From the NCBI RefSeq assembly GCF_000411255.1, contig NZ_KE150412.1:1347817-1411816 (forward strand): 64,000 bases of DNA, read 5' to 3'. A program made the translations under genes and the position numbers. Shown here one piece after another: positions 1-8,953 of the stretch; position 1 is the stretch's first letter, and each line of letters begins with the position of its first letter. The notes below the pieces were generated by a model. It did no database searches and was not told the DNA's origin. It worked only from the letters and a program-made list of their open reading frames with translations. The stretch comes from Paenibacillus sp. HGH0039 (GTDB lineage: Bacteria; Bacillota; Bacilli; Paenibacillales; NBRC-103111).

Positions 1-57
1 TCTTTTATTATAAGATTGTACCCACGTTTACCATTTTATTCATAAAGGATGAATGTC

Positions 58-195
58 ATGTTAAAAAAATCAGCTGTAGAGCTGCTTAGTGATTATCAGC
101 TGCTTGATTGTTTCGTACAAGCCCTACAAATGAAGTTGGGTGCCGAATTTCTTCAACAACTTGCCTCCGAGATTAGACGCCGCAATTTATATTAA
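58..195 (+). CDS. sda: Sda-like inhibitor of sporulation histidine kinases
   Basis: A 45-residue protein. Residues 9-44 follow the Sda pattern: LSDYQLLDCF, then KLGAEFLQQLASEIRRR near the C terminus, close to the two-helix hairpin of Bacillus subtilis Sda (46 residues). In that family Sda binds the dimerisation domain of KinA/KinB and blocks autophosphorylation, which delays sporulation when replication is disturbed. I chose the ATG at 58 because AAAGGA at 44-49 lies 8 bases upstream; the in-frame ATG at 49 overlaps that site. The sequence TTATTCATA at 36-44 is a 7/9 match to a DnaA box (DnaA controls sda in B. subtilis), but one weak box is not proof. The KinB-like kinase at 21.2 kb is a possible target. 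Confidence 0.8.
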   Translation: MLKKSAVELLSDYQLLDCFVQALQMKLGAEFLQQLASEIRRRNLY

Positions 196-216
196 TCGGC
201 GGCTTGCCGGCCCCGT

Positions 217-495
217 TTATTTTATACCGGGCCGATACACCGCAGAATCTATCGTTTGACTGATTAAGGCTCCCTGTCTCTGCCAATTGTCGGAAGCGGA
301 ACGCAGCAGCGCAATCGTACTGCTTATGTCCTTCATATAGTGAATATCGTGAATATCTGCAGCCAACTGATACAAGGTATTGAGGCTTCCGGTTGCCTGT
401 TCTTTACCTATTGTTCCATTCCGGATATTCGATAACGTCCTTTCTTTTTCATTGGTGATAAATTTGCGTATGCCGGCCAACCTGTTCGATCCCAT
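217..495 (-). CDS. Hypothetical 92-residue protein
   Basis: I do not recognise this family. The protein is soluble, with no signal peptide, membrane segment or cysteine. It has a basic N-terminal helix, a middle part rich in Asp and His around DIHDIHY, and a C-terminal helix. A strong ribosome binding site, AAGGGGGAG, lies a few bases before the ATG, which is the main support that it is translated. It converges with the Sda-like gene, with only 21 bases between the two stop codons. No clear terminator separates them. Confidence 0.55.
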   Translation of the reverse strand: MGSNRLAGIRKFITNEKERTLSNIRNGTIGKEQATGSLNTLYQLAADIHDIHYMKDISSTIALLRSASDNWQRQGALISQTIDSAVYRPGIK

Positions 496-675
496 ACCTC
501 TCCCCCTTAGTAACGAAAATGACGAGCGCCGGGTCTTCGGCTTATGCGAAGACCATTACCACTATATGCGCTAAGATTCACATTCTATACGTTCATGGAG
601 CGGCTGCGGAACGAAAGAAAATTGCCGTTTTACAAGTACAGATTCGAAAAAAAATACACCAGAAACGTACAGCCC

Positions 676-720
676 AAAAAAAGCCCCGCAAGCTAACGGA
701 AGTTAACTTACAGGGCTTTT
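676..720 (-). terminator. Rho-independent terminator after the hexosaminidase gene
   Basis: On the minus strand an outer AAAAGCCC/GGGCTTTT stem encloses a second stem, GTTAaCTT/AAGcTAAC, with a UUCC loop. A run of seven T follows on the minus strand. It lies 15 bases beyond the stop of the GH3 gene and ends the six-gene operon. Confidence 0.8.
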
Positions 721-734
721 CGGTTATTCGGCGG

Positions 735-2372
735 TTAGCTCCGAGGAGAGGCAGACCAGCCGTACGAGTATTCAGGCGTCACAGTAACGGGCAGCTTGCC
801 GCTCGCCGGGAACTGGCCGGTTAATACCCCGGCAACCGCGTTCATGGCATGAGGACGGTTTTCGTAGCTCGCCAGGAAAGTTTTCACTTCCGGAAACTCT
901 TTAAAGTCAAACGGATTGCGTCCGGCCACCACGACGAGCTTGCTGTCTCTGGCCGCCAGTTCTTTTACGATGCGAACCTGATTGGGCGAAAAACTTGCAT
1001 TATACGTGACCACGATAACCTGGTCATAGCCTTGACTTGCCTTCAGTACACGCTCCACTTCTTCTTCGGAAGGATTCGTGTGGATTCTTTCTTCCGTTAC
1101 CTCATGAACGGTTTCCGCCAGGAAAGCTCCGAGTGTTTCCTTCTGCTCCACCACTTCGTCGATTTGCGTCCATTCCCGGACTTCCGTCCAGATGACAAAC
1201 GTTCTTTTGTCTTTCACAAGCGGAAGCTGATCCTCGTCCTTAACAAGCGTCACACTCTTCTTGTAGGTTTCACGCACAAGCTCGATATGCTCAGGGGACC
1301 CCACTGCGGAAATATCGCCGGCCGCAGCGCCCACCGTAATATTCAGACCGGCTTTTAAAGCGAGAATACGGTCCACCGACTCGTTGATCCGTTCTTCGCT
1401 GATACGGCCGGATTCCACCGCTTCCACCAGACGTTCAATGGTTTGAACCTGGGTATCGTAAGTATGGCTGACCAGCAGCAAATCGGTGCCGGCTTCAACC
1501 GCCATGACCGCTCCTTCAGCCGTCCCGTAATGGTCTGCGATCGCTTTCATCTCCAGGCAGTCGGTCACAATGACGCCTTCGTAACCAAGCTCACCGCGCA
1601 GCAAATCGGTCAGTACCCGCTTGGACAAAGTCGAAGGCAGGCCATCGGGCTCCAGCGCCGGAAAAATAACGTGCGCCGACATCAGTACGTCGGCTCCCTC
1701 CTGAATCGCCTTCACGAACGGAGCGAACTCCAGCTCCCGCAGGCGCTCCAGGTCGTGGGGAATCATGGGCAGAGCATGATGGGAGTCCGAGTGTGTGTCC
1801 CCGTGCCCCGGGAAATGCTTGATCGTCGGTGCCACACCCGCCGCCTGGTAACCCTTCACAGCCGCAGCTCCCATCTCGCCGACGATTTCCGCGGTTTCGC
1901 CGAAAGAACGGACACCGATCACCGGATTCATCGGATTGTTGTTGATGTCGAGGCAAGGCGCGAAGTTTAGATTGATGCCCATCGCGCGCAGTTCCACCCC
2001 GCTGATCCGCGCTGTTTCATAAGCCGCCTGGGCGTCTCTTGTCGCCCCGATTGCCATGCTGCCCGGCATACAGGCGATGCCCTCGTGGATACGGGCAACC
2101 ATGCCACCTTCCTGGTCGATGCTGATCAGAAGGGGTCCTCCCGCCGAGTCCTTAGCCAGCACTTGCAGCTCGTGATTGAGCTCGCTCACCTGCTTCGGAT
2201 TGTCCAAATTGCGGCGGAACAAGATAACGCCGCCGATTTCGTGCTTCTGAATCAAGTCGATAATTTTCTTGTTGGGCTTCATCGCCGAGTCGAACTCATT
2301 CGATGTGGAAAAACCGCACATCATCATTTGTCCGATTTTTTGCCGGAGGCTCATTTCTGACCGTTGTTTCAT
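735..2372 (-). CDS. nagZ: Beta-N-acetylhexosaminidase, glycoside hydrolase family 3 (NagZ-type)
   Basis: A GH3 enzyme that removes terminal beta-linked N-acetylglucosamine from chitooligosaccharides or muropeptides. The family signature KHFPGHGDTHSDSHH (about residues 185-199) carries the Asp/His pair used as general acid/base by NagZ. The TDCLEMKAI segment near residue 273 supplies the nucleophilic Asp. A C-terminal GH3-C-like domain follows (NPFDF, then FPASGKLPVTV), giving the two-domain form of Gram-positive bacteria. There is no signal peptide, so it should act in the cytoplasm. I chose the fourth Met because the GGGG ribosome site directly abuts the first ATG (2381) but lies 9 bases before this one. 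It is the last gene of the transporter/two-component operon, 23 bases after the regulator, which suggests the importer takes up amino-sugar oligosaccharides (inference). Confidence 0.85.
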   Translation of the reverse strand: MKQRSEMSLRQKIGQMMMCGFSTSNEFDSAMKPNKKIIDLIQKHEIGGVILFRRNLDNPKQVSELNHELQVLAKDSAGGPLLISIDQEGGMVARIHEGIACMPGSMAIGATRDAQAAYETARISGVELRAMGINLNFAPCLDINNNPMNPVIGVRSFGETAEIVGEMGAAAVKGYQAAGVAPTIKHFPGHGDTHSDSHHALPMIPHDLERLRELEFAPFVKAIQEGADVLMSAHVIFPALEPDGLPSTLSKRVLTDLLRGELGYEGVIVTDCLEMKAIADHYGTAEGAVMAVEAGTDLLLVSHTYDTQVQTIERLVEAVESGRISEERINESVDRILALKAGLNITVGAAAGDISAVGSPEHIELVRETYKKSVTLVKDEDQLPLVKDKRTFVIWTEVREWTQIDEVVEQKETLGAFLAETVHEVTEERIHTNPSEEEVERVLKASQGYDQVIVVTYNASFSPNQVRIVKELAARDSKLVVVAGRNPFDFKEFPEVKTFLASYENRPHAMNAVAGVLTGQFPASGKLPVTVTPEYSYGWSASPRS

Positions 2373-2395
2373 ACTTTTCATCCCCTATCGGTAAT

Positions 2396-3985
2396 TTATG
2401 CGTTCGTAATTTGTTCGCGGTATTCGGAAGGCGTCATGCCGGTAAACTTATAGAACACCCGGGTAAAATACCGGCGTTCCGCATAGCCCACCTGCTTGCC
2501 GATCTGGGTAATGCTCTTGTCGCTCATGCGAAGAAGAGACTTGGCCAGTTCGATCCGCTGACGGGTCAAATTCTCCAGGAAGGTTTCCCCGAAGTGCTGT
2601 TTAAACAGCAGACTGAAGTAGCTGCAGCTGATCCCGAGATGATCGGCAATTTCCTCTACGCCGAAATCGTTGGACAAGTTCTTGGCAATGTATTCTTTGG
2701 CGTTGACCATCAGCAGCTCGCTCGGCTTACGGTTCATCCCCGCATTCATGCAGTCTTGAATAAGCTGATGGATCGTCGCAAGCAGATCCTTGACTCCGAC
2801 ACTGCGCTCCAGATTGGACCAGAGGCCCCGTTCTTCCTCATCGGACATGATGTTGATTTCCCGCATTTCCCGGATGAGGTGGAGGACCAGAAAGTGCAGA
2901 ATCTGCTCCACACGCACATAGGAATGCTCGGAAATAACCCGCAGGCTTTGATTGAGCTTTTCGAAGGTTTGCTCCATTTGCGCTTTATCCCGCCGCTTCA
3001 AGCTGGATACGATTTCTTCGACCAGCTCCCACATGGAGTTGTTCCATTCGTTCCGGCCGGGATTCACTTCTTCCAAGAGTAGAATCTGTTCGACGTTTGG
3101 AGATAGCTGAAGCGCGCGCTGAAGCTTTTTGTAAGCGTCTGCAAGCTGGAGAACGGACATGTGCTCGGGATAAATGCCCAGGCTGACCGTCAGTTTAACG
3201 TGCTGCTTCACCGCCAGTTGAAGGGCATCGCTCCACCCTCTCACCGTCTGCAGATCGAATGGCGTTTCCCTCTGATGACGGATAAGCACGCACCATTCCC
3301 CTTCCCGGGTCTGCAGAACCGAATACAAAAGCTCATACGGCTCCAGCGCGTCCTGCAGCACATTGCGGACAGCGAAATTTTTGAGCTTGCGCTCTTTCTC
3401 GTTCCAAGAACGGGAAAGCTGCGAATAATTGTCCAGGTCGATGAGTAGAAGGGTAAACTCCGTCTCTTCCAGACTGTTTTCATCCTCGAAAAAATGCCGG
3501 GTCGTCACGTTCGTATAATCAAGCAGAATATCGAATAAAAACTTCTCATACGCCAAGTGCCTGACCCGACTCCATCTTTTCTGCTCATCCATCTCCGCCT
3601 TGCGCTTCTCCCGGATATCAAAAGCGACCCGCTCCACGACCGCTTCCAGCTCTTCGTAGTTGATCGGCTTAAGAATATAATCCTTGGCCCCGTATTTTAA
3701 CGCCGACCGCGCATATTCAAATTCCTGAAACCCCGTCAGCAGAATAACCTGGATATCCCTTTCCAGCTTGTTAACCTGCTCCAGCAGCGCGATTCCGTCC
3801 ATCAAAGGCATACGAATATCGCTAAGGATAAGGTCCGGCTGGTGCTCCTGGACCATCTCCAAGGCCTTGACTCCGTTCGATGCGAGCGCAACGACTTCAA
3901 TATCGTGCTTCTCCCACGGTATGACGGTTTGCAGATTGCGCAAAATATTGATCTCATCATCCACCAATAAAGCTTTTAAGTTCAT
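2396..3985 (-). CDS. YesN-type response regulator with AraC DNA-binding domain
   Basis: A 529-residue regulator. The receiver domain occupies residues 1-120, with acidic DDE, the phospho-acceptor Asp in LILSDIRMP, and Lys in YILKP. A central region of about 270 residues, typical of YesN proteins, follows. The C-terminal 100 residues form an AraC helix-turn-helix pair (EEIADHLGISCSYFS; ITQIGKQVGYAERRYFTRVF). The gene starts within a run of three ATG codons beside the kinase stop; AAGGTGA (3991-3997) favours the ATG at 3985, giving MNLKALLVDDE. It directly follows its partner kinase, so translation is probably coupled. It probably activates the linked sugar-transport operon, as is usual for YesMN-type pairs; the target sites are not defined here. 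Confidence 0.9.
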   Translation of the reverse strand: MNLKALLVDDEINILRNLQTVIPWEKHDIEVVALASNGVKALEMVQEHQPDLILSDIRMPLMDGIALLEQVNKLERDIQVILLTGFQEFEYARSALKYGAKDYILKPINYEELEAVVERVAFDIREKRKAEMDEQKRWSRVRHLAYEKFLFDILLDYTNVTTRHFFEDENSLEETEFTLLLIDLDNYSQLSRSWNEKERKLKNFAVRNVLQDALEPYELLYSVLQTREGEWCVLIRHQRETPFDLQTVRGWSDALQLAVKQHVKLTVSLGIYPEHMSVLQLADAYKKLQRALQLSPNVEQILLLEEVNPGRNEWNNSMWELVEEIVSSLKRRDKAQMEQTFEKLNQSLRVISEHSYVRVEQILHFLVLHLIREMREINIMSDEEERGLWSNLERSVGVKDLLATIHQLIQDCMNAGMNRKPSELLMVNAKEYIAKNLSNDFGVEEIADHLGISCSYFSLLFKQHFGETFLENLTRQRIELAKSLLRMSDKSITQIGKQVGYAERRYFTRVFYKFTGMTPSEYREQITNA

Positions 3986-3990
3986 CATCA

Positions 3991-5769
3991 TCACCTTGCT
4001 GTCGTTTTGGGAATTATACATTTGATTCGTGTACCTTTGTTCGGCTCGCTGCAAATATAGAGCCCGTAGCCATTTCCGTAATGAATCCGCAGACGGTCGG
4101 CTACATTAAGTACACCTAATCCTACCCTTGGCTCATTCGTATCGAGTCTAGGATTCTTTTTCCGGTATTGGAACCTGACAAGAACGTCCTCGGGGATGCC
4201 GATGCCATTATCTTCAACCCACAAAATAATGTGATCCCCGCCGTCTTCAACACGAATGGTAATAATCCCCTGGTACGTAATCCCTTCGAATCCGTGCTGA
4301 ATACTGTTTTCAACAAGCGGCTGCAGCGTCAGCTTAAGAATGGAGTGATTTTCCAGCTCTCGGGGCAGGTGAATCTCAAAATCGAAAAGCTCTTCAAAAC
4401 GGTATTTCTGAATTTCCATGTAATTTTTCAAATAGTCGATTTCCAGGCCGAGGGCGATTTCTTCTTTATGATGGAACGAAATCCTTAATATCGTCCCCAG
4501 CCTGTAAACGAGCTGGCTCACTTTTTTACCTTGATTTTGTACGGCCAGCGCATTAATCGACTCCAACGTATTAAACAGGAAGTGAGGCTTGATCTGCGCC
4601 TGCAGCAGGGAAAGCTCCGCTTTGTTCTTATGTTCCTGCTCCTGCTTGACCTCTTCCACAAGGTCATGGATACGGGACACGAGACTGTTGAAGCCTCTCG
4701 AGAGAACGGTCATTTCATCATTCCCCTGTACTTTGACCCGCACGTCCAGATCTCCCCGTTCCACTTGTTTCATGGAGCTGACGATCCGGATAATGGCCCG
4801 GATATACCGGTTGACAAACAGCAGGTTGAAAAGAAGGGCGGATATGAGGAACAGGAACATGATCGTTCCGACCCATTTCAGAATAATGGACATTTCGCCG
4901 GAGATATAATCCCACGGGGTGACAGATACGAGCGCCCACTTGGGGGTTCCGTATTTTTCCAGCCCTATATCATATACCGTCACGAGACTCTCTATACCGT
5001 CAAATTTGACTCTGGAAGTGGCGTAAGTCTCCGTCAAATCCACTTTTTGAGATAAAAATTTATTTAAATTGGAGCCATTTGTAAGCTTACGGTTGTCGTA
5101 CAAAATAACCCCTTGCTGGTTTACTAACAGAAAGTGGCTGTTCTTTTGATTATAAAAGTTGAAAATTTTATCCATTTCTTTAAAGTCAAATTGAAGAAAC
5201 ATAGTTCCAATTCTACCGGAACCCGGAGTTTCATAATAATTGACTGTGCGGACCTGGCTGAACAAATTGTTGTCTCCGGTCAATTCCGGATTTTCATAAG
5301 GCCCGATCCAGCGGGGAAATCCGTTCAAATTCTTGACTTCTTCATAAATCGGATGATCTTTTAACGTTTTAAAAGGAATCGGCGTAAATGGAATAACACC
5401 GCTTGAGTAGTTTTCTCCATATAAATTATATACGGAAAAAGTCCCAAGCGGCTCATAGGTAAGAAATATTTTTCTTAAGCTATTCGTTACATTATTCAGT
5501 TGTTCGTCGGACGGCGGGTTCTCGTTCAATTCAACGAGCTGCGTCTGCAGATTGTCTCCCAGCATCCAATAATCCGAATAATAGTTGGCTTCCTTAAAAA
5601 GGCTTGCAATGTTACGGCCGATTGACTTAATGGTCAGCTCGGATTGCTCCATGTATTTCTCTTGGGTAATGTCCTGAAAGATCATATAAGTGAAAATTGA
5701 AATAGATAATAAGGGAATAATGATGAATCCCATGAAAGCCAGAAATACTTTTTTTCGTAAATTCATCAT
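3991..5769 (-). CDS. YesM-type membrane sensor histidine kinase
   Basis: A membrane kinase of the LytS/YesM class. Transmembrane helix 1 lies in the first 30 residues and a roughly 260-residue extracytoplasmic sensor region (probably Cache-like) follows. A second helix (FLFLISALLFNLLF) leads into a HAMP linker. The His_kinase box is QIKPHFLFNTLESIN, whose His should be phosphorylated, and the ATPase N box is LQPLVENSIQHGF. Several in-frame ATGs lie at the start (5778, 5769, 5766); AAAGGA at 5781-5786 best suits 5769. It sits between the permeases and the AraC-type regulator. It probably senses a sugar or a ligand-loaded binding protein outside the cell (inference). Confidence 0.9.
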   Translation of the reverse strand: MMNLRKKVFLAFMGFIIIPLLSISIFTYMIFQDITQEKYMEQSELTIKSIGRNIASLFKEANYYSDYWMLGDNLQTQLVELNENPPSDEQLNNVTNSLRKIFLTYEPLGTFSVYNLYGENYSSGVIPFTPIPFKTLKDHPIYEEVKNLNGFPRWIGPYENPELTGDNNLFSQVRTVNYYETPGSGRIGTMFLQFDFKEMDKIFNFYNQKNSHFLLVNQQGVILYDNRKLTNGSNLNKFLSQKVDLTETYATSRVKFDGIESLVTVYDIGLEKYGTPKWALVSVTPWDYISGEMSIILKWVGTIMFLFLISALLFNLLFVNRYIRAIIRIVSSMKQVERGDLDVRVKVQGNDEMTVLSRGFNSLVSRIHDLVEEVKQEQEHKNKAELSLLQAQIKPHFLFNTLESINALAVQNQGKKVSQLVYRLGTILRISFHHKEEIALGLEIDYLKNYMEIQKYRFEELFDFEIHLPRELENHSILKLTLQPLVENSIQHGFEGITYQGIITIRVEDGGDHIILWVEDNGIGIPEDVLVRFQYRKKNPRLDTNEPRVGLGVLNVADRLRIHYGNGYGLYICSEPNKGTRIKCIIPKTTAR

Positions 5770-5789
5770 TACTCCCATGTCCTTTCAAC

Positions 5790-6632
5790 TTAACCCTTGA
5801 CGCTTCCGGCAGCCAAGCCTTCGATAATCTTTTCTTGTAGTATAGCATAGATCACGACGACCGGCACGATGCTAAACATAGTCGCCGCCAGGAGAGCCCC
5901 ATAGTTCATCGCCATTCCGTTGTTCATCGCCGCCATCGCTACAGGCAGCGTTCTCAGCGCCTCTTTGGACAGCATCACGTTGGCGAGAACGTACTCGTTC
6001 CAGTGACCGAGGAAGTTGATGATAAACACGGTCACGATGGCAGGCGTCATGAGCGGCAGCACGATTTTCCAGAACAAACCGTAAATCGTAAGTCCGTCCA
6101 TAACTCCGGCTTCTTCAAGCTCCCTCGGAAGAGATTTGATGAAAGCCATGATAATAATAATAGAGAGAGACAGACCGAATGCGATATAAGGCAGGATCAA
6201 AGCAAGGTGTGTATCGTACAGCGGAATATGCAGGACGTTAGTAACGTTCAAAATGAAACGGTACAGCGGGATAAGCAGGGAACCCGCCGGTATCATGATG
6301 GCCAGAAGAAATACCCCGGTAACGAATTTATTCATTTTCGGGAAATACATCCGCGTCAGCGCGTAAGCCGTCATACTTGCGAGCACAATCGTCACGACAC
6401 TGGCCAGAACGGAAATATACAAGCTGTTGACGAAATACCGGCCGATGTTGGCGCTGGTCCATGCGTTCACATAGTTATCCAGCGTAAAGTTTTTAATTAA
6501 AGCGAATGGATTCGCGACGATATCAACATGCCTTTTGAACGAGTTTTGAAAACCCCAGAACAAAGGATACAAGGTTACAAAAACGTATAGTAAAAGAAAG
6601 GCATGGAGAAATCCATTTTTCAATTTGGACAT
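5790..6632 (-). CDS. Sugar ABC transporter permease, MalG/CUT1 family
   Basis: A 280-residue inner permease with six predicted helices. The EAA loop that contacts the ATPase reads LEEAGVMDGLTIYGLFWKIV, followed by LP. The C terminus GLAAGSVKG is typical of MalG-like proteins. I chose the internal ATG at 6632: GGAG in the last codons of the preceding permease lies 7 bases upstream, and the two genes are joined as TGATATG. It pairs with the MalF-like gene upstream. No ATPase gene is present in the operon. Confidence 0.92.
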   Translation of the reverse strand: MSKLKNGFLHAFLLLYVFVTLYPLFWGFQNSFKRHVDIVANPFALIKNFTLDNYVNAWTSANIGRYFVNSLYISVLASVVTIVLASMTAYALTRMYFPKMNKFVTGVFLLAIMIPAGSLLIPLYRFILNVTNVLHIPLYDTHLALILPYIAFGLSLSIIIIMAFIKSLPRELEEAGVMDGLTIYGLFWKIVLPLMTPAIVTVFIINFLGHWNEYVLANVMLSKEALRTLPVAMAAMNNGMAMNYGALLAATMFSIVPVVVIYAILQEKIIEGLAAGSVKG

Positions 6633-6633
6633 A

Positions 6634-7521
6634 TCAGTTCTCCACATCCTCTAATTTTTTTGTAAGCAGGTTGCTGAACAGCGTAATAATCAAGGTGAAG
6701 ACGAAGATCAGGATCGCAATTGTATTCGCGTAACCGTAATTTCCTGTCGTCATACCCACTTTATACATGTAAGAGGCCATAACTTCCGTGCTTCCGTACG
6801 GTCCGCCTTTGGTCATAACCATGACGATATCCATCGCTTTCATCGCGCCCGTGATAGACAGCAGGACGATAACCGCGAGGATCGGACGGATCAAAGGAAC
6901 CGTAATGAGAAGCGCTCGCTGAAACCCGGTGGCTCCATCGATTTCGGCAGCCTCGTAGACTTCTTTGGAAATTCCGAAGATTGCAGCCAGGACGAGAACG
7001 ATATAAAATCCGGTCCACTGCCAGGCATTCGTCAGAAGAATGGAAAGCATAGCTGTGCTTTCGTCAGCCAGCCACAGATGGATCAATTTATCCAACCCGA
7101 TCGACTCAAGCAGCTTGTTCAGCAAACCTACTGTCGGGTCAAATACGACAACAGTCCAAAGTACCCCTACGACGGCAGTCGACAAAATACTCGGCAAGAA
7201 AACGGTCGTTTTATAAAAGCCGCGTAATTTTCTGACTTCCGAGATTAATACCGAAAAAATGACGATAACCGGAACTTGAATAAAGACGGAAAACAAAATA
7301 AAGTAAAGGTTATTTTTGACCGAGATCCAGAAATACTCATCGTTAAAAGCTTCTTTAAAATTATCCAATCCGTTAAAAACAGGTGCAGTCAGACCATCCC
7401 AGCTAGTAAACCCGTATCTGAATGTTGTAAGAAGCGGGAACATATAAAATGTCAAGTAGAAAAACAGGGTTGGAATAATGAACACCAGGTATGCTAGAGG
7501 ATTTCGATAAACCTTGTTCAT
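6634..7521 (-). CDS. Sugar ABC transporter permease, MalF/UgpA family
   Basis: A 295-residue permease with six helices and the EAA motif YEAAEIDGATGFQRALLITV followed by P. The TKGGPYGSTEVM segment near the C terminus is typical of CUT1 permeases. GGAGG placed 5 bases before the ATG at 7521 decides that start over the ATG at 7533. It is the second gene of the operon, about 100 bases downstream of the binding-protein gene. The exact substrate cannot be read from the sequence; the linked hexosaminidase points to amino-sugar oligosaccharides. Confidence 0.92.
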   Translation of the reverse strand: MNKVYRNPLAYLVFIIPTLFFYLTFYMFPLLTTFRYGFTSWDGLTAPVFNGLDNFKEAFNDEYFWISVKNNLYFILFSVFIQVPVIVIFSVLISEVRKLRGFYKTTVFLPSILSTAVVGVLWTVVVFDPTVGLLNKLLESIGLDKLIHLWLADESTAMLSILLTNAWQWTGFYIVLVLAAIFGISKEVYEAAEIDGATGFQRALLITVPLIRPILAVIVLLSITGAMKAMDIVMVMTKGGPYGSTEVMASYMYKVGMTTGNYGYANTIAILIFVFTLIITLFSNLLTKKLEDVEN

Positions 7522-7554
7522 AGCAGCCTCCATCCTTCACACTATGCGAATAAG

Positions 7555-7583
7555 AACGGGTACCACGTGATGTGATACCCGTT
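7555..7583. other. Stem-loop between binding-protein and permease genes
   Basis: AACGGGTA and TACCCGTT flank an inner GTGATGTGA-type loop, forming a stem of at least eight pairs. In the direction of the operon (minus) no T run follows; the T run is on the plus-strand side. It therefore looks like a partial stop or an mRNA-stabilising hairpin, of the kind that raises binding-protein expression over permeases. Confidence 0.55.
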
Positions 7584-7621
7584 ATTTTTTTATCTGCTTA
7601 TTTTAGATTACGTTACTAATC

Positions 7622-8953
7622 TTACTTTGCAGTCTTTTTGTTTTCTGTTTCTTGGGATTTTTGAATATCAGCCAGCAGGTCCTGAACGGATTTTTTGCCG
7701 CCAACGAAAGCTTGGATTCCGGATTCAAGATCAAGCTTCACTTTAGGCTGAATCAGGGAGTCGAAAGCCGGGAATGTTTTCTTGCCTTCGGAAGCTTTCA
7801 GCATTTCGGCAATGATCGGCTTGTCGCCAGTGGAGCTAAGCTTCATGGACGGGAAGAATCCTTCTTCTTTCAGCTGACGAAGTTGATATTTTTCGGTGAA
7901 GAAGACTTTGATGAATTCTTTTACCACTTTTTTCTCGTTTTCGTTCAGCTTAGCGGAGAAACCGAAGCCGTTGGAGTACGAACCGTTGATCAGATCGTTA
8001 CCTTTGCCGCCTTCTACAGTCGGGAAGTTGAAGAAACCGAGGTCAGCAGCCATTTTGGATTGATCCGGGTTGGAGTACTTCTGGTTCGCCCAGCCTCCGT
8101 CGAAGATCATAGCGGTTTCGCCGTTAGCGAAACGGTCTTGCGTTTGGGCATATTTCAGTGCAAGAGCATCTTTGTTGAAGTAGCCTTTGTCGATCAGGTC
8201 TTTAAACATGGTGTGACCTTTGACGTAAGCTTCGTCCGTCCATTTGCTTTGGCCGGATTGGAGGCCGTCAACGACTGATTGGCCGCCTACGCGTACGTAC
8301 AGGGTGTTAGGAAGCATGTTCAGTACCCAAGCTTCGTTGCCGCCAAGCGCCATCGGAGTGATGCCTTTGGCTTTGAACGTTTCGCAAGCTTTCAGGAACT
8401 CTTCGTAAGTTTTCGGAACTTCTACGCCGTTGTCTTTGAAAATTTTCTTGTTGTAGAACATGCCTTCCAGGTAACCGGCGATCGGAAGACCGTAAACTTT
8501 GCCGTCAACCGTGAACTCGGAAAGATCAACGAATTTGTCTTTCAGGCCAAGCTCGTCAAGGATCGGCGTCAGGTCAAGCAGGTTGTTTGTTTTCGCATAG
8601 TTCTTTGTATCGGTACCACCGAAAAGTTCGAAAATTTTTGGAGGGTTACCGGCGGCCATTTCGGCTTTCAGCTTTGTATCGCGGTTAACAACTTCGTCCA
8701 CGCCTTCGGATTCGAATTTCAGGCCGGGAACGTTAGCTTCAACTTCTTTAAGAGCATCCTCGAACATAGCCTTTCTTTTCTTGGCTGTGTCTTTGATTTG
8801 CGTATGACGGAAAGAAACGGTAAATTCTTTCGGCGCAGCGCTTCCGTTCGGAGTTGTTGTCGCTCCAGTACTTCCGCCATCTTTGCCACAAGCGGAAAGA
8901 ACGGTTGTCAGTCCCACGGCTACGGCCATGATTGTCGCCAGTTTCTTTTTCAT
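7622..8953 (-). CDS. Sugar ABC transporter substrate-binding lipoprotein
   Basis: A 443-residue extracellular solute-binding protein of the CUT1 type. The N terminus is a lipoprotein signal peptide with lipobox VLSAC (Cys22), followed by a Gly/Thr/Ser linker, so it is anchored to the outer face of the membrane. Family-like segments include GYLEGMFYNKKIFKDNGVEV and IFDGGWANQ. GGGGAGGT lies 7 bases before the ATG. It is the first gene of the operon that continues with two permeases, the kinase, the regulator and the hexosaminidase. Codon use is strongly biased (many GAA/AAA and CTG/CTT), as in highly expressed binding proteins. Confidence 0.92.
   Translation of the reverse strand: MKKKLATIMAVAVGLTTVLSACGKDGGSTGATTTPNGSAAPKEFTVSFRHTQIKDTAKKRKAMFEDALKEVEANVPGLKFESEGVDEVVNRDTKLKAEMAAGNPPKIFELFGGTDTKNYAKTNNLLDLTPILDELGLKDKFVDLSEFTVDGKVYGLPIAGYLEGMFYNKKIFKDNGVEVPKTYEEFLKACETFKAKGITPMALGGNEAWVLNMLPNTLYVRVGGQSVVDGLQSGQSKWTDEAYVKGHTMFKDLIDKGYFNKDALALKYAQTQDRFANGETAMIFDGGWANQKYSNPDQSKMAADLGFFNFPTVEGGKGNDLINGSYSNGFGFSAKLNENEKKVVKEFIKVFFTEKYQLRQLKEEGFFPSMKLSSTGDKPIIAEMLKASEGKKTFPAFDSLIQPKVKLDLESGIQAFVGGKKSVQDLLADIQKSQETENKKTAK

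Noticed and set aside
519-824. A plus-strand open frame over the terminator of the hexosaminidase gene
   Set aside because: It has no ribosome site, runs through the operon terminator, and its protein has low-complexity composition.
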